A stretch of DNA of 64,000 nucleotides from assembly GCA_018402565.1 (NCBI GenBank), contig JAGYIQ010000001.1:1-64000 (forward strand). The letters run 5' to 3'. Every line of letters begins with the position of its first letter. The stretch's first letter is position 1. A program made the position numbers and the translations under genes. The notes under the pieces are model-generated. The model was not told the origin of the DNA. It was given only the letters and a program-made list of their open reading frames with translations, and did no database searches. This stretch comes from Pirellulaceae bacterium. GTDB taxonomy: Bacteria; Planctomycetota; Planctomycetia; Pirellulales; Pirellulaceae. Below are positions 1 through 9,012 of this stretch, in pieces.

Positions 1-9
1 AGGGGCCGG

Positions 10-387
10 TTACTCGCGGGGGAAGAACGGGCGCAGTTGGTCCAGGGTTTCGGGTGAATGCAGCGATTGTTTGCCAAAGCCGGGCTGGGCGCCGGCCTCG
101 ATGGCCTCCTGTTGGGCCCAGTCAAAATTCGAGACCAGCATGATCGGGATTGGCGACAATTTCTCGTCGGCGACCCAGGCTCGGATCACATCCAGACCAG
201 CAGTGCCGTCGGCGTCGAACACACGGTTGACAAGGACCAAGTCGTAGGAGTTCTTGTCCGCCAACGCTCGCAATTGGGATTCACTGGCCGCCGCATCCAC
301 CTGCGCGTGGAACTGGGTGCGGAACAGCTGAGACAGGCTCCCGAAATCGAAACCGCACTGACCAGCGACCAAGACGCGACGTTCCAT
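10..387 (-). CDS. degenerate receiver-domain (pseudo-receiver) protein
   Basis: A 125-aa single-domain protein with the length and alternating beta/alpha pattern of a CheY-like receiver. Strand 1 (RRVLVAG) lacks the usual acidic pair. Strand 3 (YDLVLVN) has Asn where the phospho-acceptor Asp normally sits. The conserved Lys near the C-terminus is present (GFGKQS). The family normally accepts phosphate from a histidine kinase; here phosphorylation looks impossible or atypical, so a protein-interaction role is inferred. The ATG at 387 is preceded by AGGGAACAG, a good ribosome site, so the longer upstream reading is not needed. The gene lies 41 bp downstream of sufE on the same strand. No output domain is visible. 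Moderate confidence in the fold, low in the role. Confidence 0.7.
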   Translation of the reverse strand: MERRVLVAGQCGFDFGSLSQLFRTQFHAQVDAAASESQLRALADKNSYDLVLVNRVFDADGTAGLDVIRAWVADEKLSPIPIMLVSNFDWAQQEAIEAGAQPGFGKQSLHSPETLDQLRPFFPRE

Positions 388-428
388 AATCTGTTCCCTG
401 CTGTTGATGTTCGTCTGGAGGCGGTTGT

Positions 429-872
429 TCAACCGTCCGCCTGGCCAAGTGCCTCGAGGGCGTGCTGTTTGATGCGTTTGATCATGGCGGCCATGCCGTT
501 CTTGCGATTGCTGCTGAGGGAGTCCCCGAATCCCAACTCCGCAAGGATCTGGTCGGCATCCAACCGGAGCACCTCCGTGCAGGGCTTGCGATCGAAAAAG
601 GCCAGCACGATCACGATCAATCCGCGGACGATCAACGAGTCCGACTCGGCTTGCAGACGCAAACTCGGTGGCCGTTCGGCATCCAACTCGGCGGTCAACC
701 ACACGGAACTCATGCAGCCATGCACGCGGTTGCACTCGCGGAGCAAATCCGGAGACATCTCGGGCAGCTGTCGCCCCAATTCGACCAAGTATTCGTATTT
801 TTCCTCGCCGTCATCGAACAATTCGAAGGCGTCTTTCAGCTCGTCGACGGTGGGTGGGAAAGGCGTGTCCAT
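429..872 (-). CDS. sufE: SufE-like cysteine desulfuration protein
   Basis: 147 aa, close to the usual 138-150 aa of SufE/CsdE. SufE accepts sulfane sulfur from a SufS-type cysteine desulfurase on one conserved Cys and passes it to the SufBCD Fe-S scaffold in the cytoplasm. The diagnostic segment is ECNRVHGCMSSVWL, with the acceptor Cys at about residue 53. The N-terminal helix (DELKDAFELFDDGEEKYEYL) also fits. The start at MDTPFPP is chosen because it gives family length; an in-frame Met 12 codons upstream is possible. No sufS or sufBCD gene is adjacent. The class V aminotransferase at 14.1 kb has no desulfurase-type Cys loop and is not an obvious partner. High confidence in the family. Confidence 0.9.
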   Translation of the reverse strand: MDTPFPPTVDELKDAFELFDDGEEKYEYLVELGRQLPEMSPDLLRECNRVHGCMSSVWLTAELDAERPPSLRLQAESDSLIVRGLIVIVLAFFDRKPCTEVLRLDADQILAELGFGDSLSSNRKNGMAAMIKRIKQHALEALGQADG

Positions 873-1008
873 AGCGGCAGTCAGGTATTTCTTGTTGCCC
901 AGGCCCATAAGGTTGACCCAGTGGGTTGACCTGGCGGTCTTGGGAGTCGTTCTGGTAGTGATCCGTGTTCGCAGTGATCCGTGTTCGCAGTGATCATCGC
1001 GACTGGGG

Positions 1009-1671
1009 TTACAGCCGCAAAATCTGTTGGAGAGCGGTGACCACTTCCGCGGGTTGTTGGGCCATCCAAGCCAAGCCAACGATGTTGAGGAGCACCGCGA
1101 CGGCGATGAACAGCGGACCGCAGACATTGCCGTTGGCGGATATCTTGGCGACCTCGCGATTCAAGGCGGCCTCGAGTTGCCGCCACCCGGCCAGGTTCTG
1201 TTGGCGGCCTGTCGACACCAGTTGGACCGTGCGTAGCCAGGGATGCGCTTCGACTTGGAAGTGCACCCCGAGTCGCGGGAGCCGCACGTTTTCCCCCGAC
1301 CAGTGGGGCTGGTCGAGTTCCCCGAGAACATCGGACAGCAGGGGTCGGACCTGATCGGCCCTGAGGTTGTACAGTACCAAGCCGGGGCGCACGAGCATCG
1401 TGCCCAGTGATACGAGTAAACCGTAAAACGCCAGCAGCATCAACCACACGAACGGACCGAAGCGTGAGACGGCGTTTTCGGGGAAAAACAGTTCCATGGG
1501 TCCGACGATCATCAGCCCGCTGATGCCGACCGCCAGAATCGCCCAGTCGCGGCCGACGGTGGTCACAAACGGAGTTTTTCGCAGGTGCAACCCACCCAGC
1601 AACAGCAGATAAACCGAGAAGGGCAGGACAACGATGCAGAACTGGATCGACAACACGACTTTTCTGTTCAC
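1009..1671 (-). CDS. small multi-spanning membrane protein of unknown function
   Basis: 220 aa starting at GTG. I do not recognise a named family. Four hydrophobic segments are visible, at about residues 7-26, 42-61, 70-93 and 186-206. A soluble stretch at about 100-183 contains LDQPHWSGENVRLPRLG and several basic residues, and probably faces one side of the inner membrane. The gene precedes sufE on the same strand with a 136-bp gap holding a 16-bp direct repeat (gtgatccgtgttcgca twice). That gap argues against tight coupling. Coding is supported by its continuous length and strongly patterned hydrophobicity; the function is unknown. Confidence 0.7.
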   Translation of the reverse strand: MNRKVVLSIQFCIVVLPFSVYLLLLGGLHLRKTPFVTTVGRDWAILAVGISGLMIVGPMELFFPENAVSRFGPFVWLMLLAFYGLLVSLGTMLVRPGLVLYNLRADQVRPLLSDVLGELDQPHWSGENVRLPRLGVHFQVEAHPWLRTVQLVSTGRQQNLAGWRQLEAALNREVAKISANGNVCGPLFIAVAVLLNIVGLAWMAQQPAEVVTALQQILRL

Positions 1672-1791
1672 CTGAGTGGGGTGGAGACGGTGGGGATGGC
1701 CACGGCGCTGTGGCTAAGTTTACACTGATCGGGGCGGGGAGGCGATGAGGCGGCGCTTAAATTCAACCGGCCACTTTGGGAGGAAGACCAC

Positions 1792-2571
1792 ATGCGACTG
1801 GACGATCGAGTCGCCTTGATCACGGGCGGAACGCAGGGCATCGGCGCCGCCATCGCTCAACGGCTCGCTCGGGCAGGCTGTCATCTGGTCTTGGTGGGCC
1901 TGCGCGACGACGGGGCGGCGCGGGAGACGGTTGAGCGGTGCCGGGCGGAAGGGGTCCAGGTCGAATTGCTAACCGAGGACCTGGCGCGACCCGCCCCCGA
2001 AGTCATTCCCGCCCTGGCGGCTCGGGTGTTGGCCCAGCACCCGCGGATCTCGTTGTTGGTCAACAACGCGGGGACGTTTTGCGATCGCCCGTTCCTGGAC
2101 ATGGACTGGGAGACCTACCGTCGGACCCTGGCGTTGAACGTCGACGCGGGCTACTTTCTCACGCAGGCGTTTGCGCGGCATTGGGTACAGCACGCCATCC
2201 GCGGCCGCGTCTTGTTCACGGGATCGATCAACGGGGAATTGGCCGAGCCGGACCACACGGCGTACGACACCAGCAAGGGTGCCGTCCGCATGCTGGTCCG
2301 CAGCCTGTGTGTGGCCTTGGCTCCGCTGCAGATTCGCGTCAACGCCCTGGCGCCGGGGCTGATCGTGACGCCGCTGACCGAGTCGGCCTTGACACCCGCG
2401 GCCCTGGATTGGATGCGTCTGCACACGCCCAACGGCCAAGTCCCGGGCCCGGAGGCTTGCGCCGGCACGGCCCTATTCCTTCTCAGCGACGAGGCGGAAC
2501 ACGTTCATGGCCAAACGGTCCTGGTGGACGGTGGCATGAGCGTGTGGCAGCAGCCCGAGTCGCCTTATTGA
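1792..2571 (+). CDS. short-chain dehydrogenase/reductase (SDR)
   Basis: 259 aa, a classical SDR length. The NAD(P)-binding motif TGGTQGIG is at residues 11-18 and NNAG at 91-94. The catalytic Asn116, Ser145, Tyr158 and Lys162 (YDTSK) are all present, as is the C-terminal DGG segment. SDRs of this type reduce or oxidise carbonyl/hydroxyl substrates in the cytoplasm; 3-oxoacyl-ACP reductase-like and sugar dehydrogenase-like members look the same at this level, so the substrate is not called. The ATG follows GGGAGGAAGACCAC, a strong ribosome site. The gene converges on the TolC-like gene and their 3' ends overlap by 7 bp. High confidence in the family. Confidence 0.92.
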   Translation: MRLDDRVALITGGTQGIGAAIAQRLARAGCHLVLVGLRDDGAARETVERCRAEGVQVELLTEDLARPAPEVIPALAARVLAQHPRISLLVNNAGTFCDRPFLDMDWETYRRTLALNVDAGYFLTQAFARHWVQHAIRGRVLFTGSINGELAEPDHTAYDTSKGAVRMLVRSLCVALAPLQIRVNALAPGLIVTPLTESALTPAALDWMRLHTPNGQVPGPEACAGTALFLLSDEAEHVHGQTVLVDGGMSVWQQPESPY

Positions 2572-5500
2572 GGGGTGACTGGCAGGAAGCGTTGGCCCCG
2601 ACGATCGCTGGTTCCGGCGGTCGGAACCTCAGCCGCAACCGGAGACGGCAACGGGCTCTCGATCTTGGGCAGGGCCGGGAAGGCCGCTTTGACATCGACG
2701 GGCGGACGGCGGTACCCGGCCGGCTGGGTCGGCGTCGCGCTACCAGATGTCGCGCTACCGGATGTCGTGCTACCGCTACCGGATCCGAAGGCGCCGGCCC
2801 CCGTGCCGCTAGTCGCGGGCGATCCCACCGGGGGCAAGCTGCCGTACTGGCCCAGGTTCGGTTGAGCCGGGCCCAGATTCGTCGCGGCGGTGCCTGTCGC
2901 AGTGCCTGAGGCAGTTTCCGAGGCCGTGCCCGTCCCAGCTGCTGGTCCCGTGGCCGCTGTGCCCGCCGGGGTCGCCGGGGTCCGGGTACCCGTCAGGTTG
3001 GCTGGCGTCCGAGTTTGCGAGACTCGGCGTAATTCGGCTGCTAATTGTTCGCGAAGCCGTTGGATCTCGGACAACTCCGCGTCCACTTCCGCGTTCCCGG
3101 CGGCGGGGTCCTGCGAGTCGAAGCGGGGGCTGGTGTTGATGGAGCTCAAGTCCAGGCCGGTGGCGTTGGAGAACTCTTCGGGGTTCTCGAACCAGTCCAG
3201 ACCGCCCATGGCCTCCAGCAGCCGTTGGTCTTCTTGGATCAGTCGCTCGACGTATTCCGAGTTGATTGGACCGGGATCGACCCACAGGCTGTTTTCGTCC
3301 AGCTGCATGGTCCCCAGATCAAAGTCCAAACCGCGGCGGAGTACCTCGTAGTCAACCCAGGTGCTCAAGAACGCACTTTGGGCTTGTTGCAGTCGGTTGA
3401 TGGCGTCCGTCAAGTCTCGACCGATCGTCGGGTTGCCACCTCGAGATCCTGGGGGTGTCGGCCGCGACACTTCGAAGTTGGACTGCTCGACATTGGTCGC
3501 ATTGACTTTAATCTGCAGTCGGTTCAACTCGAACAACACCTTATTGAGTTCGATCAGCCGGAGGATCTGGCGGAGATTCCTCGCGATTTCGTCGCGGAAC
3601 TGGTAGTACTGCCGCCGCGCCTGTTGGTAGCGAATCAGTGCGGCTCGATAGTTATTGCGTTCCTGCAGTCGCGTGATCGGGCTATCGAAGCGGAAGCCCG
3701 CTCGTGCTCGACCGGTGGCGGTGCGGAAATTGGTTGGATTGTCGCCGACGGTCCCCACGTCGCCCTCCAAGACCAAGTCGAAGACGCTCTCCAGTTGATC
3801 GGCTTGAAATTCGATCAGCCGCCACGCATCCACCAGGCTGGCGCGGGCGTTCATCCAATCGCGGCGAAAATGCTGAGCGATGCGGATGGCGACTTCGGGA
3901 TCCAGGCGGACTTCGGGCAGTTCGACCAATTCGGTGCGGGACACGACTTGAATCAGCAGTAGCTCCAGCGAGTAACCGGCGACATCGGCCAGGGCCTGCG
4001 GCAGCTTCTCCAAGACACCCTCTTTGAGCAGCGTCCTGGTTTCTGCATTATTGTCGTGACTTTGCAGCAATTTCTGAATATTCTCACTGGCCAGTCGCAG
4101 CTCTTGAGATGGACGGCTTTCGAGCGAATCGACCACCAATTGGACGGCTGCCAGCAATTGATCCGGGTCCTCGACTGCTCCGGGGCCGATCAAATCGTCA
4201 GCCAGGACCGCGTTTTCGGGATCGTCCAACAGGCCGTAGCCGAGGTTCAGGGCCTGGAGCTTGGCCAAGTTTTGAATGCGGCTATCCCGCCCGCCTCGCA
4301 AGCGAGCGACATCCTTCCGCACAGCTTCCAATTGACCCGTGAGGACGGCTCGACGCATCGACTCGATCTGCTCGACGACCGCAGGCAATTCCTGCAGCGT
4401 TTGGGCCACGTCGTCGCCCCATTCGAATGCCACGGGTTCGTCCAGGTCACCGACCGGATTGCCTTCGGCATTCAGCGCGCGGGTGGCGATGATATCATTG
4501 AGCCGACCGATTGGCAGACTGATCTGTTCGCGGAGCCGCGTCATGCGATCTTGCAAGCGAATCGCGTTGTTGTCGATCAATTCGAACTGTTCCAACAAGG
4601 GATCTTCGACCACGATCTTCATCTCGGGTGGCAAACCCAAGTTGATTTTAAACTGGTCCAACGACGCCTCGTAGTTGGTCGTCGCGCGGAACAGTTGTTG
4701 TTGGGCCGAGTACAACTGGGTTTCGACTTGCGTGACCTGCAACGCATTGATCCGCTGGGCGCCTTGCAAGAAGCGGAAGCGTTCCAGAGCGTTGCGTAGC
4801 TGCGTGACGTTGTACTCTTGAATCGAGATATTCTGTCGGTCTTCTAGCAGCCCGAGCACGCCTCCCACCCCCGCCCCTTGGCCGCCGGGCGCCCCCAGAA
4901 AGTTGCCACCTCGGTTCGGCCCCTGCCCAGGGTTCCTACCTGTGACGATACTGAGGTAGAAGCCGCGGCGAAAGCGTTCCATCTGACGCACGTTGGCCAA
5001 CAGGGTACGTTCGGCAAAGGTCAAGGACTCCAGGATCCGCTCGCGTCCGCCCCCGCGGAGCAAGGGTTGAATGAACGAGACATCCATCAGCGAGCTTGTG
5101 GCGTTTGTCGTGGGTCCCGCGAATTGCCACAGCATCGTGTTGGCAAAGCCGACGACCAGGGTTGAGCCGGTGATGCCCAGTTTCCGCAGGCTGACCCCTC
5201 GGTTGCCCGTCGTGGCTTCAACCGTGGTGCGACTGCTGCCGCCGCCACGAATCCGACCATCGGCGGTGGCGAAACTGTTGTAGGAGGCGAACAGTTGGGC
5301 GTCGAAAGCGAACCGCTCCAGGCTCACGTCCAGGGCCGACTGGTACAGTGCCTCACGTTGTTGTTGGTAGGTCGGCGAGTGCAGGTAGGCGACTTGGACC
5401 GCTCGGTTGATGTCCAGCACCAAGTCGCCGTTGTCGTTGACCGGCACAAACGACAGCCACTCGGGGTTTTCCACCTGGTCCAACTCGCCGTTGGCCCCCC

Positions 5501-5816
5501 AGTGGGGATAGGCGGGCTTGTTGTCGACGCGGCGCATGAATTCTTGCGCGGCCGGATCGTCCGGCGGCATCGGTGGGTGGTCGGAGGAGAACGGATGCGC
5601 CATGCGGGAGCGGGGGTCAATTTCGATCGTGCGGTCCGGCAAGTCCCAGTGCGGGTCACTGGCCTTTTCCCCGATCAGCTTGGTCGCTTCCGTGTCCGCC
5701 TGGCGACGGTAGTAGCCTCGATGGCAAGCAGTTGTTTGAACCAAGACGCCGGCCGTCAGCAAACTGAGGCAAACGGTGGGCCATCGACGCGAGATCCAAT
5801 TCCTTTTCGCTGGCAC
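2565..5816 (-). CDS. giant TolC-family outer-membrane channel-like lipoprotein
   Basis: 1083 aa. The N-terminus (about 12-31) is a hydrophobic export signal ending in TTAC, a plausible lipobox, so a lipid-anchored mature protein is inferred. From about residue 110 to 850 the protein has long amphipathic Gln/Arg/Leu-rich helices with conserved outer-membrane efflux protein features (repeated YRAALIRYQQARRQYYQF-type helices). The C-terminal 180 residues are low-complexity Thr/Ala/Gly/Pro. Canonical TolC proteins are about 470 aa, so this is more than twice as long, a size seen in planctomycete versions. It starts at GTG preceded by AGGAGG at ideal spacing. No membrane-fusion or pump subunit is adjacent. 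Confidence is high for the fold and low for the transported substrate. Confidence 0.82.
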   Translation of the reverse strand: MPAKRNWISRRWPTVCLSLLTAGVLVQTTACHRGYYRRQADTEATKLIGEKASDPHWDLPDRTIEIDPRSRMAHPFSSDHPPMPPDDPAAQEFMRRVDNKPAYPHWGANGELDQVENPEWLSFVPVNDNGDLVLDINRAVQVAYLHSPTYQQQREALYQSALDVSLERFAFDAQLFASYNSFATADGRIRGGGSSRTTVEATTGNRGVSLRKLGITGSTLVVGFANTMLWQFAGPTTNATSSLMDVSFIQPLLRGGGRERILESLTFAERTLLANVRQMERFRRGFYLSIVTGRNPGQGPNRGGNFLGAPGGQGAGVGGVLGLLEDRQNISIQEYNVTQLRNALERFRFLQGAQRINALQVTQVETQLYSAQQQLFRATTNYEASLDQFKINLGLPPEMKIVVEDPLLEQFELIDNNAIRLQDRMTRLREQISLPIGRLNDIIATRALNAEGNPVGDLDEPVAFEWGDDVAQTLQELPAVVEQIESMRRAVLTGQLEAVRKDVARLRGGRDSRIQNLAKLQALNLGYGLLDDPENAVLADDLIGPGAVEDPDQLLAAVQLVVDSLESRPSQELRLASENIQKLLQSHDNNAETRTLLKEGVLEKLPQALADVAGYSLELLLIQVVSRTELVELPEVRLDPEVAIRIAQHFRRDWMNARASLVDAWRLIEFQADQLESVFDLVLEGDVGTVGDNPTNFRTATGRARAGFRFDSPITRLQERNNYRAALIRYQQARRQYYQFRDEIARNLRQILRLIELNKVLFELNRLQIKVNATNVEQSNFEVSRPTPPGSRGGNPTIGRDLTDAINRLQQAQSAFLSTWVDYEVLRRGLDFDLGTMQLDENSLWVDPGPINSEYVERLIQEDQRLLEAMGGLDWFENPEEFSNATGLDLSSINTSPRFDSQDPAAGNAEVDAELSEIQRLREQLAAELRRVSQTRTPANLTGTRTPATPAGTAATGPAAGTGTASETASGTATGTAATNLGPAQPNLGQYGSLPPVGSPATSGTGAGAFGSGSGSTTSGSATSGSATPTQPAGYRRPPVDVKAAFPALPKIESPLPSPVAAEVPTAGTSDRRGQRFLPVTPQ
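2720..2990 (-). repeat. in-gene low-complexity repeats encoding the C-terminal tail of the TolC-like protein
   Basis: Short imperfect direct repeats (for example gctaccggatgtcg variants near 2745-2785 and gtgcctg/gccgtgcc variants near 2890-2950) encode an Ala/Thr/Gly/Ser/Pro-rich tail after the helical channel region. The repeats stay in frame, as expected for a tolerated disordered extension. Confidence 0.6.
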
Positions 5817-6236
5817 GGAAAAGGCCTCCTAACGGGTTGGTGTGGGGATAGCACTGGGGGCGTCCGCGGCCAAGATCGAGGAAAATGTGCCGATTTTGGC
5901 AGCACATTTTCGTGGAATTTGGGACGGAACCTCAGTTGGGAGCGGGAAATCCCCAATTTTTGAAGTACAGTGGAGGGTCGGTGGTCGGCTGGCCGCCGCC
6001 GGTCCTCCGGGTCGTATCGGCTTTAATCGGACTAGCGATGGTAGCGGTTTAGCCGATCGTGACGGTCGATACAGTTTGGGAATGACGAGCCGGTGCAATC
6101 GTCAAAAATTTCCCAGCTTCACGGGTGGGGTCGGGCAGAATTAATTGACAGACCAAACTACCCAATTTATCATCGAGACAGAGCGGGACTTGCGGGTTCC
6201 GAGGGGCTGTCGTCGCAATTTACCAGGTCCAGGCCA
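5817..6236. promoter_or_regulatory. divergent spacer with 10-bp inverted repeat
   Basis: 420-bp spacer between the divergent TolC-like gene and the coiled-coil membrane protein. It holds a perfect 10-bp inverted repeat, gaaaatgtgc at 5881-5890 and gcacattttc at 5902-5911, with an 11-bp loop. The repeat sits about 65-95 bp upstream of the TolC-like start, a reasonable operator position. It could equally be a hairpin. No gene is seen in the spacer. Confidence 0.45.
6145..6173 (+). promoter_or_regulatory. sigma-70-type promoter
   Basis: TTGACA at 6145-6150, a 17-bp spacer, then TATCAT at 6168-6173. It is 63 bp upstream of the ATG at 6237, in the right orientation for that gene. This is one of the two best consensus promoters seen in the window. 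Confidence 0.7.
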
Positions 6237-7811
6237 ATGCTGTTTTACATTTTCGCCGGCGTCATCTTCATCGCTCTGGTGGTTTTCTTGGTCTATTCAG
6301 CCAAGCTGTGGCATTGGGCCCACATCACCGCGGTGGCGTTGGTCTTCCTGACGGCCGTCCCCGCCTACTACTGTGCGGCATACGTATTGAAGACGCGAAA
6401 GGCGATTGTCAAAGAGCACGCTGAGGCCCAAAAGGCGGCCGACAGCGAGAGAACTCGCTATTTGAATGTCCTCTACGGGGCCGAGACCGGTACCGGCGGT
6501 GGGTTCGGCGACGGGTCACTGAAGGCCGAGTTGACTCGGTACAAGCTGTTGACCACTGGCAAGGGCCGGAGCTGGGATCAGTCCACCTTGCAATCGCGGA
6601 ACGAGACGGCCTACGTATTTGAGGTCGCGGCGCCAGCCCCGGCCGCGGTGGACGAAAACGCTGCCGCTGCGGATCCAGCTGCTGCCCCGGCGGCTGCCCC
6701 GGCGGCGGATGCCGCCGCTGCTGGAGCCGAAGGCGAGTACCCCTTGGTCGGCGCGCTGGTGTACGCCTTCCAATTGACGGGCCTGCAGGTCGGCGAGAAC
6801 CGCTTGGACGTCCCGGGCGGCTACATGGGCTCCTTCCGCGTCACGTCGGTTGAGGGCAATCGAGTCACGACCGCCCCCGAGTTCCTGATGGAGTCGGAAG
6901 TGCGACTAGGAGATGGCGTTGCCTTGTTCGAACGGCCGCCGTTGGACACGCACGACGTGATGCTGGCTGCGTTGGGCTTTTCCGCCGCTGACAAGCCGAC
7001 GATCGACGATTATCGCGAGAAATTCCAGAGTGTCTTCCCGGCCGAGACATTCGGCTTGACCCCCGCCAGCCAATCGTACTTGGATCTGTTGGATGCGTTT
7101 TCTTTCGACGGACGATCGATTGAAAGCGAAATCAACGTGTGGTTGTCGGCCCAGGGCCGTCCGTCATGGAATCCCGGAGTGGAAGAGATCGTGGCGGTAT
7201 CGCGAATCCTCCGTGAATTCGAGGAAGCCGTCGACGGAAGCCAGGACGTGGTCACCAGCGGCGATTTTGACGCCCTGGGGCGGGCCAACGACCCCGAACT
7301 GCAGTTGGGCAAGCCCGCTCGGATTGCCGCTTCGCGGGCCGGTGATGATTCCGATGTTATCCTGATTGACAAAGCCACCGCCTCCTCCGGTTATGCTCGG
7401 CCCGACGGCACTCAGGTCCGCTCGTGGGAAGAAGACGGTCGATCGGAGACCGTGACCAACCGGTACTCGCGACGTTTGCGGGACCACACCACCGAGATCC
7501 AGCAACTGCGGTTCGATCGTGGCGTGGTGGACCAACGGATCGCCGAGTACACGCGGTTCAACGCCAGCGTCCAGGCATCGTTGACGGCCGCTCAGGCGCA
7601 AGAGGACCTGCGAACCACGCAGATCACGGACCTGACCCAGGACCAAGAGAACCTGAAGGGTGACCTGCGGATCGTGGGCGATTACCTGGCGGATCTCGAG
7701 TTCCGCTTGGGTGAATTGCGGCGTGAGATCCGTGACACCTATCTGCAGATTTCTCACCTGCATCAACAAAGCCTGCAAGAGGCCGCTTCCTGGGCCGCCG
7801 CACAACGATAA
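6237..7811 (+). CDS. membrane-anchored coiled-coil protein of unknown function
   Basis: 524 aa from the ATG that begins MLFYIFAG; an upstream in-frame ATG exists but would put 48 uncharacteristic residues before the first membrane segment and start before the consensus promoter. Two N-terminal membrane helices (about 2-20 and 25-47) are followed by a charged helix, an Ala/Pro/Asp low-complexity linker (about 140-165) and a mixed domain. A long C-terminal helical region (about 410-515) is rich in Leu/Gln/Arg/Glu heptad patterns and probably forms a coiled coil. No enzyme motif is visible. I recognise the overall style from planctomycete genomes but not a named family. Its stop codon lies inside the first unit of a 15-bp tandem repeat. 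Confidence 0.75.
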   Translation: MLFYIFAGVIFIALVVFLVYSAKLWHWAHITAVALVFLTAVPAYYCAAYVLKTRKAIVKEHAEAQKAADSERTRYLNVLYGAETGTGGGFGDGSLKAELTRYKLLTTGKGRSWDQSTLQSRNETAYVFEVAAPAPAAVDENAAAADPAAAPAAAPAADAAAAGAEGEYPLVGALVYAFQLTGLQVGENRLDVPGGYMGSFRVTSVEGNRVTTAPEFLMESEVRLGDGVALFERPPLDTHDVMLAALGFSAADKPTIDDYREKFQSVFPAETFGLTPASQSYLDLLDAFSFDGRSIESEINVWLSAQGRPSWNPGVEEIVAVSRILREFEEAVDGSQDVVTSGDFDALGRANDPELQLGKPARIAASRAGDDSDVILIDKATASSGYARPDGTQVRSWEEDGRSETVTNRYSRRLRDHTTEIQQLRFDRGVVDQRIAEYTRFNASVQASLTAAQAQEDLRTTQITDLTQDQENLKGDLRIVGDYLADLEFRLGELRREIRDTYLQISHLHQQSLQEAASWAAAQR

Positions 7812-7930
7812 AGTTGGCGGCAATAAAGTTGGCGGCAATAAAGTTGCCGGCGATAAAGTTGCCGGCGATAAACGCTCGCGGGGGTTAAACCTCGCGGGGA
7901 CAAACGCTCGCGGGGACAAACGCTCGGGGA
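7807..7930 (+). repeat. 15-bp tandem repeat starting at a stop codon
   Basis: Four 15-bp units of the type gataaagttggcggc run from 7807 to 7866. They pass into related units carrying aaacgctcgcgggg up to about 7930. The TAA stop of the preceding gene (7809-7811) is part of unit one. Confidence 0.85.
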
Positions 7931-8063
7931 CCTCTGCCGTCGCAGTGGCCCCGGGGCTGGGAGCCTGCGGCCGGGTGCCTCGTCAAGTCTTTTGTGATGG
8001 CTTAAACTACTCGACGGTCAGTTCCGGGGCGTCGATGGTTTGGCAAGCGAGACTTGACGGCGA

Positions 8064-8945
8064 ATGGGTATCTACGATCGACAGTACTATCGCGACGACC
8101 AGGACGAGTTTTCCTGGCGGCCAGCCAACGCCTGGTCGGTGTTGAATTGGTTGATCGCGATCTGCATCGGGGTTTATGTCCTGGATACCCTGAGCTTGGG
8201 GGTGGACCCGAGTTTACGGATCCACAAGATTTTCGCCGCTTACAGCAGCGACCTGTGGCAGCCCTGGCGGTGGTTCTCGTTCGTTTCTTACGCCTTTGTC
8301 CACGCGCCTTTGGATGACCAGAGTCGTCTGGGGATCCTGCACATCGTCTTCAACATGTTCATCCTCTGGACATTTGGCCGCACGGTGGAGGGCCATTTAG
8401 GCAGTTTCCAGTTTCTCTGGTTGTATTTGGTTTCGGCCCTGTTGAGCAGTTTGGTTTACTTGTTGTTTTGGACGGTACTGGGTCGGCCCACGGCCTTGAT
8501 CGGTGCCTCCGGTGCCGTCTCGACGGTCATGGTCTACTTTATCTTCCTGAATCCTAGAATGACGCTGCTGCTGTTCGGCATCGTTCCCATTCCCGCCTGG
8601 GTCCTGGGGGTCGGCATTCTACTCTACGACTTCTTGGGCTCCGTTTCGGGCCTGATGGGCGCCGAGCGCAGTGTCGCTTACGAAGCGCACTTGATCGGTG
8701 CCGCCGTCGGGGCCTGGGCGTTTCGCTACGGTCCGCCAGGATTAAGCACTTGGAAGTCGTTCAAGTTCTGGTGGCGAACGCGACACCTGCGGGTCGTCCG
8801 AGCCCAGGAACAGCGTGAAGAAGGCTTGGCCAGTGACGCGGATCGGGTGTTGGAAAAAGTCAGTCGCCTGGGCTACGACCAATTGACCAACAAAGAGAAG
8901 AAGATCCTGGAAGCCTACAGCCGCAAACTCCGCGAGAAAAAGTAG
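8064..8945 (+). CDS. rhomboid-family intramembrane serine protease
   Basis: 293 aa. Rhomboids cleave transmembrane substrates inside the membrane with a Ser-His dyad. The catalytic Ser149 is in GASGA, the His209 partner is in the later helix motif EAHLIGA, and the loop/helix motif HIVFN (93-97) is conserved. Six membrane helices are visible between about 25 and 225. A soluble C-terminal segment (about 255-293, RVLEKVSRLGYDQLTNKEKK) matches the small conserved tail often found on bacterial rhomboids of this group. The gene stands alone. Its TAG stop merges with a tandem repeat. High confidence in the family; substrate unknown. Confidence 0.93.
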   Translation: MGIYDRQYYRDDQDEFSWRPANAWSVLNWLIAICIGVYVLDTLSLGVDPSLRIHKIFAAYSSDLWQPWRWFSFVSYAFVHAPLDDQSRLGILHIVFNMFILWTFGRTVEGHLGSFQFLWLYLVSALLSSLVYLLFWTVLGRPTALIGASGAVSTVMVYFIFLNPRMTLLLFGIVPIPAWVLGVGILLYDFLGSVSGLMGAERSVAYEAHLIGAAVGAWAFRYGPPGLSTWKSFKFWWRTRHLRVVRAQEQREEGLASDADRVLEKVSRLGYDQLTNKEKKILEAYSRKLREKK

Positions 8946-9012
8946 GGCGAAGAGCGTAGGGCGAAGGGCGTAGGGCGAAGGGCGAAGGGCGATAGGGCGA
9001 AGGGCGAAGGCC
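8943..9012 (+). repeat. GTAGGGCGAAGGGC-type tandem repeat overlapping a stop codon
   Basis: Alternating gtagggcgaagggc/gcgtagggcgaagg units begin with the TAG stop of the rhomboid gene and continue for about 70 bp. The same motif, in the same orientation relative to the gene, follows the ABC transporter stop at 35345. A related cgtagag repeat is at 26067-26098. Confidence 0.8.
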
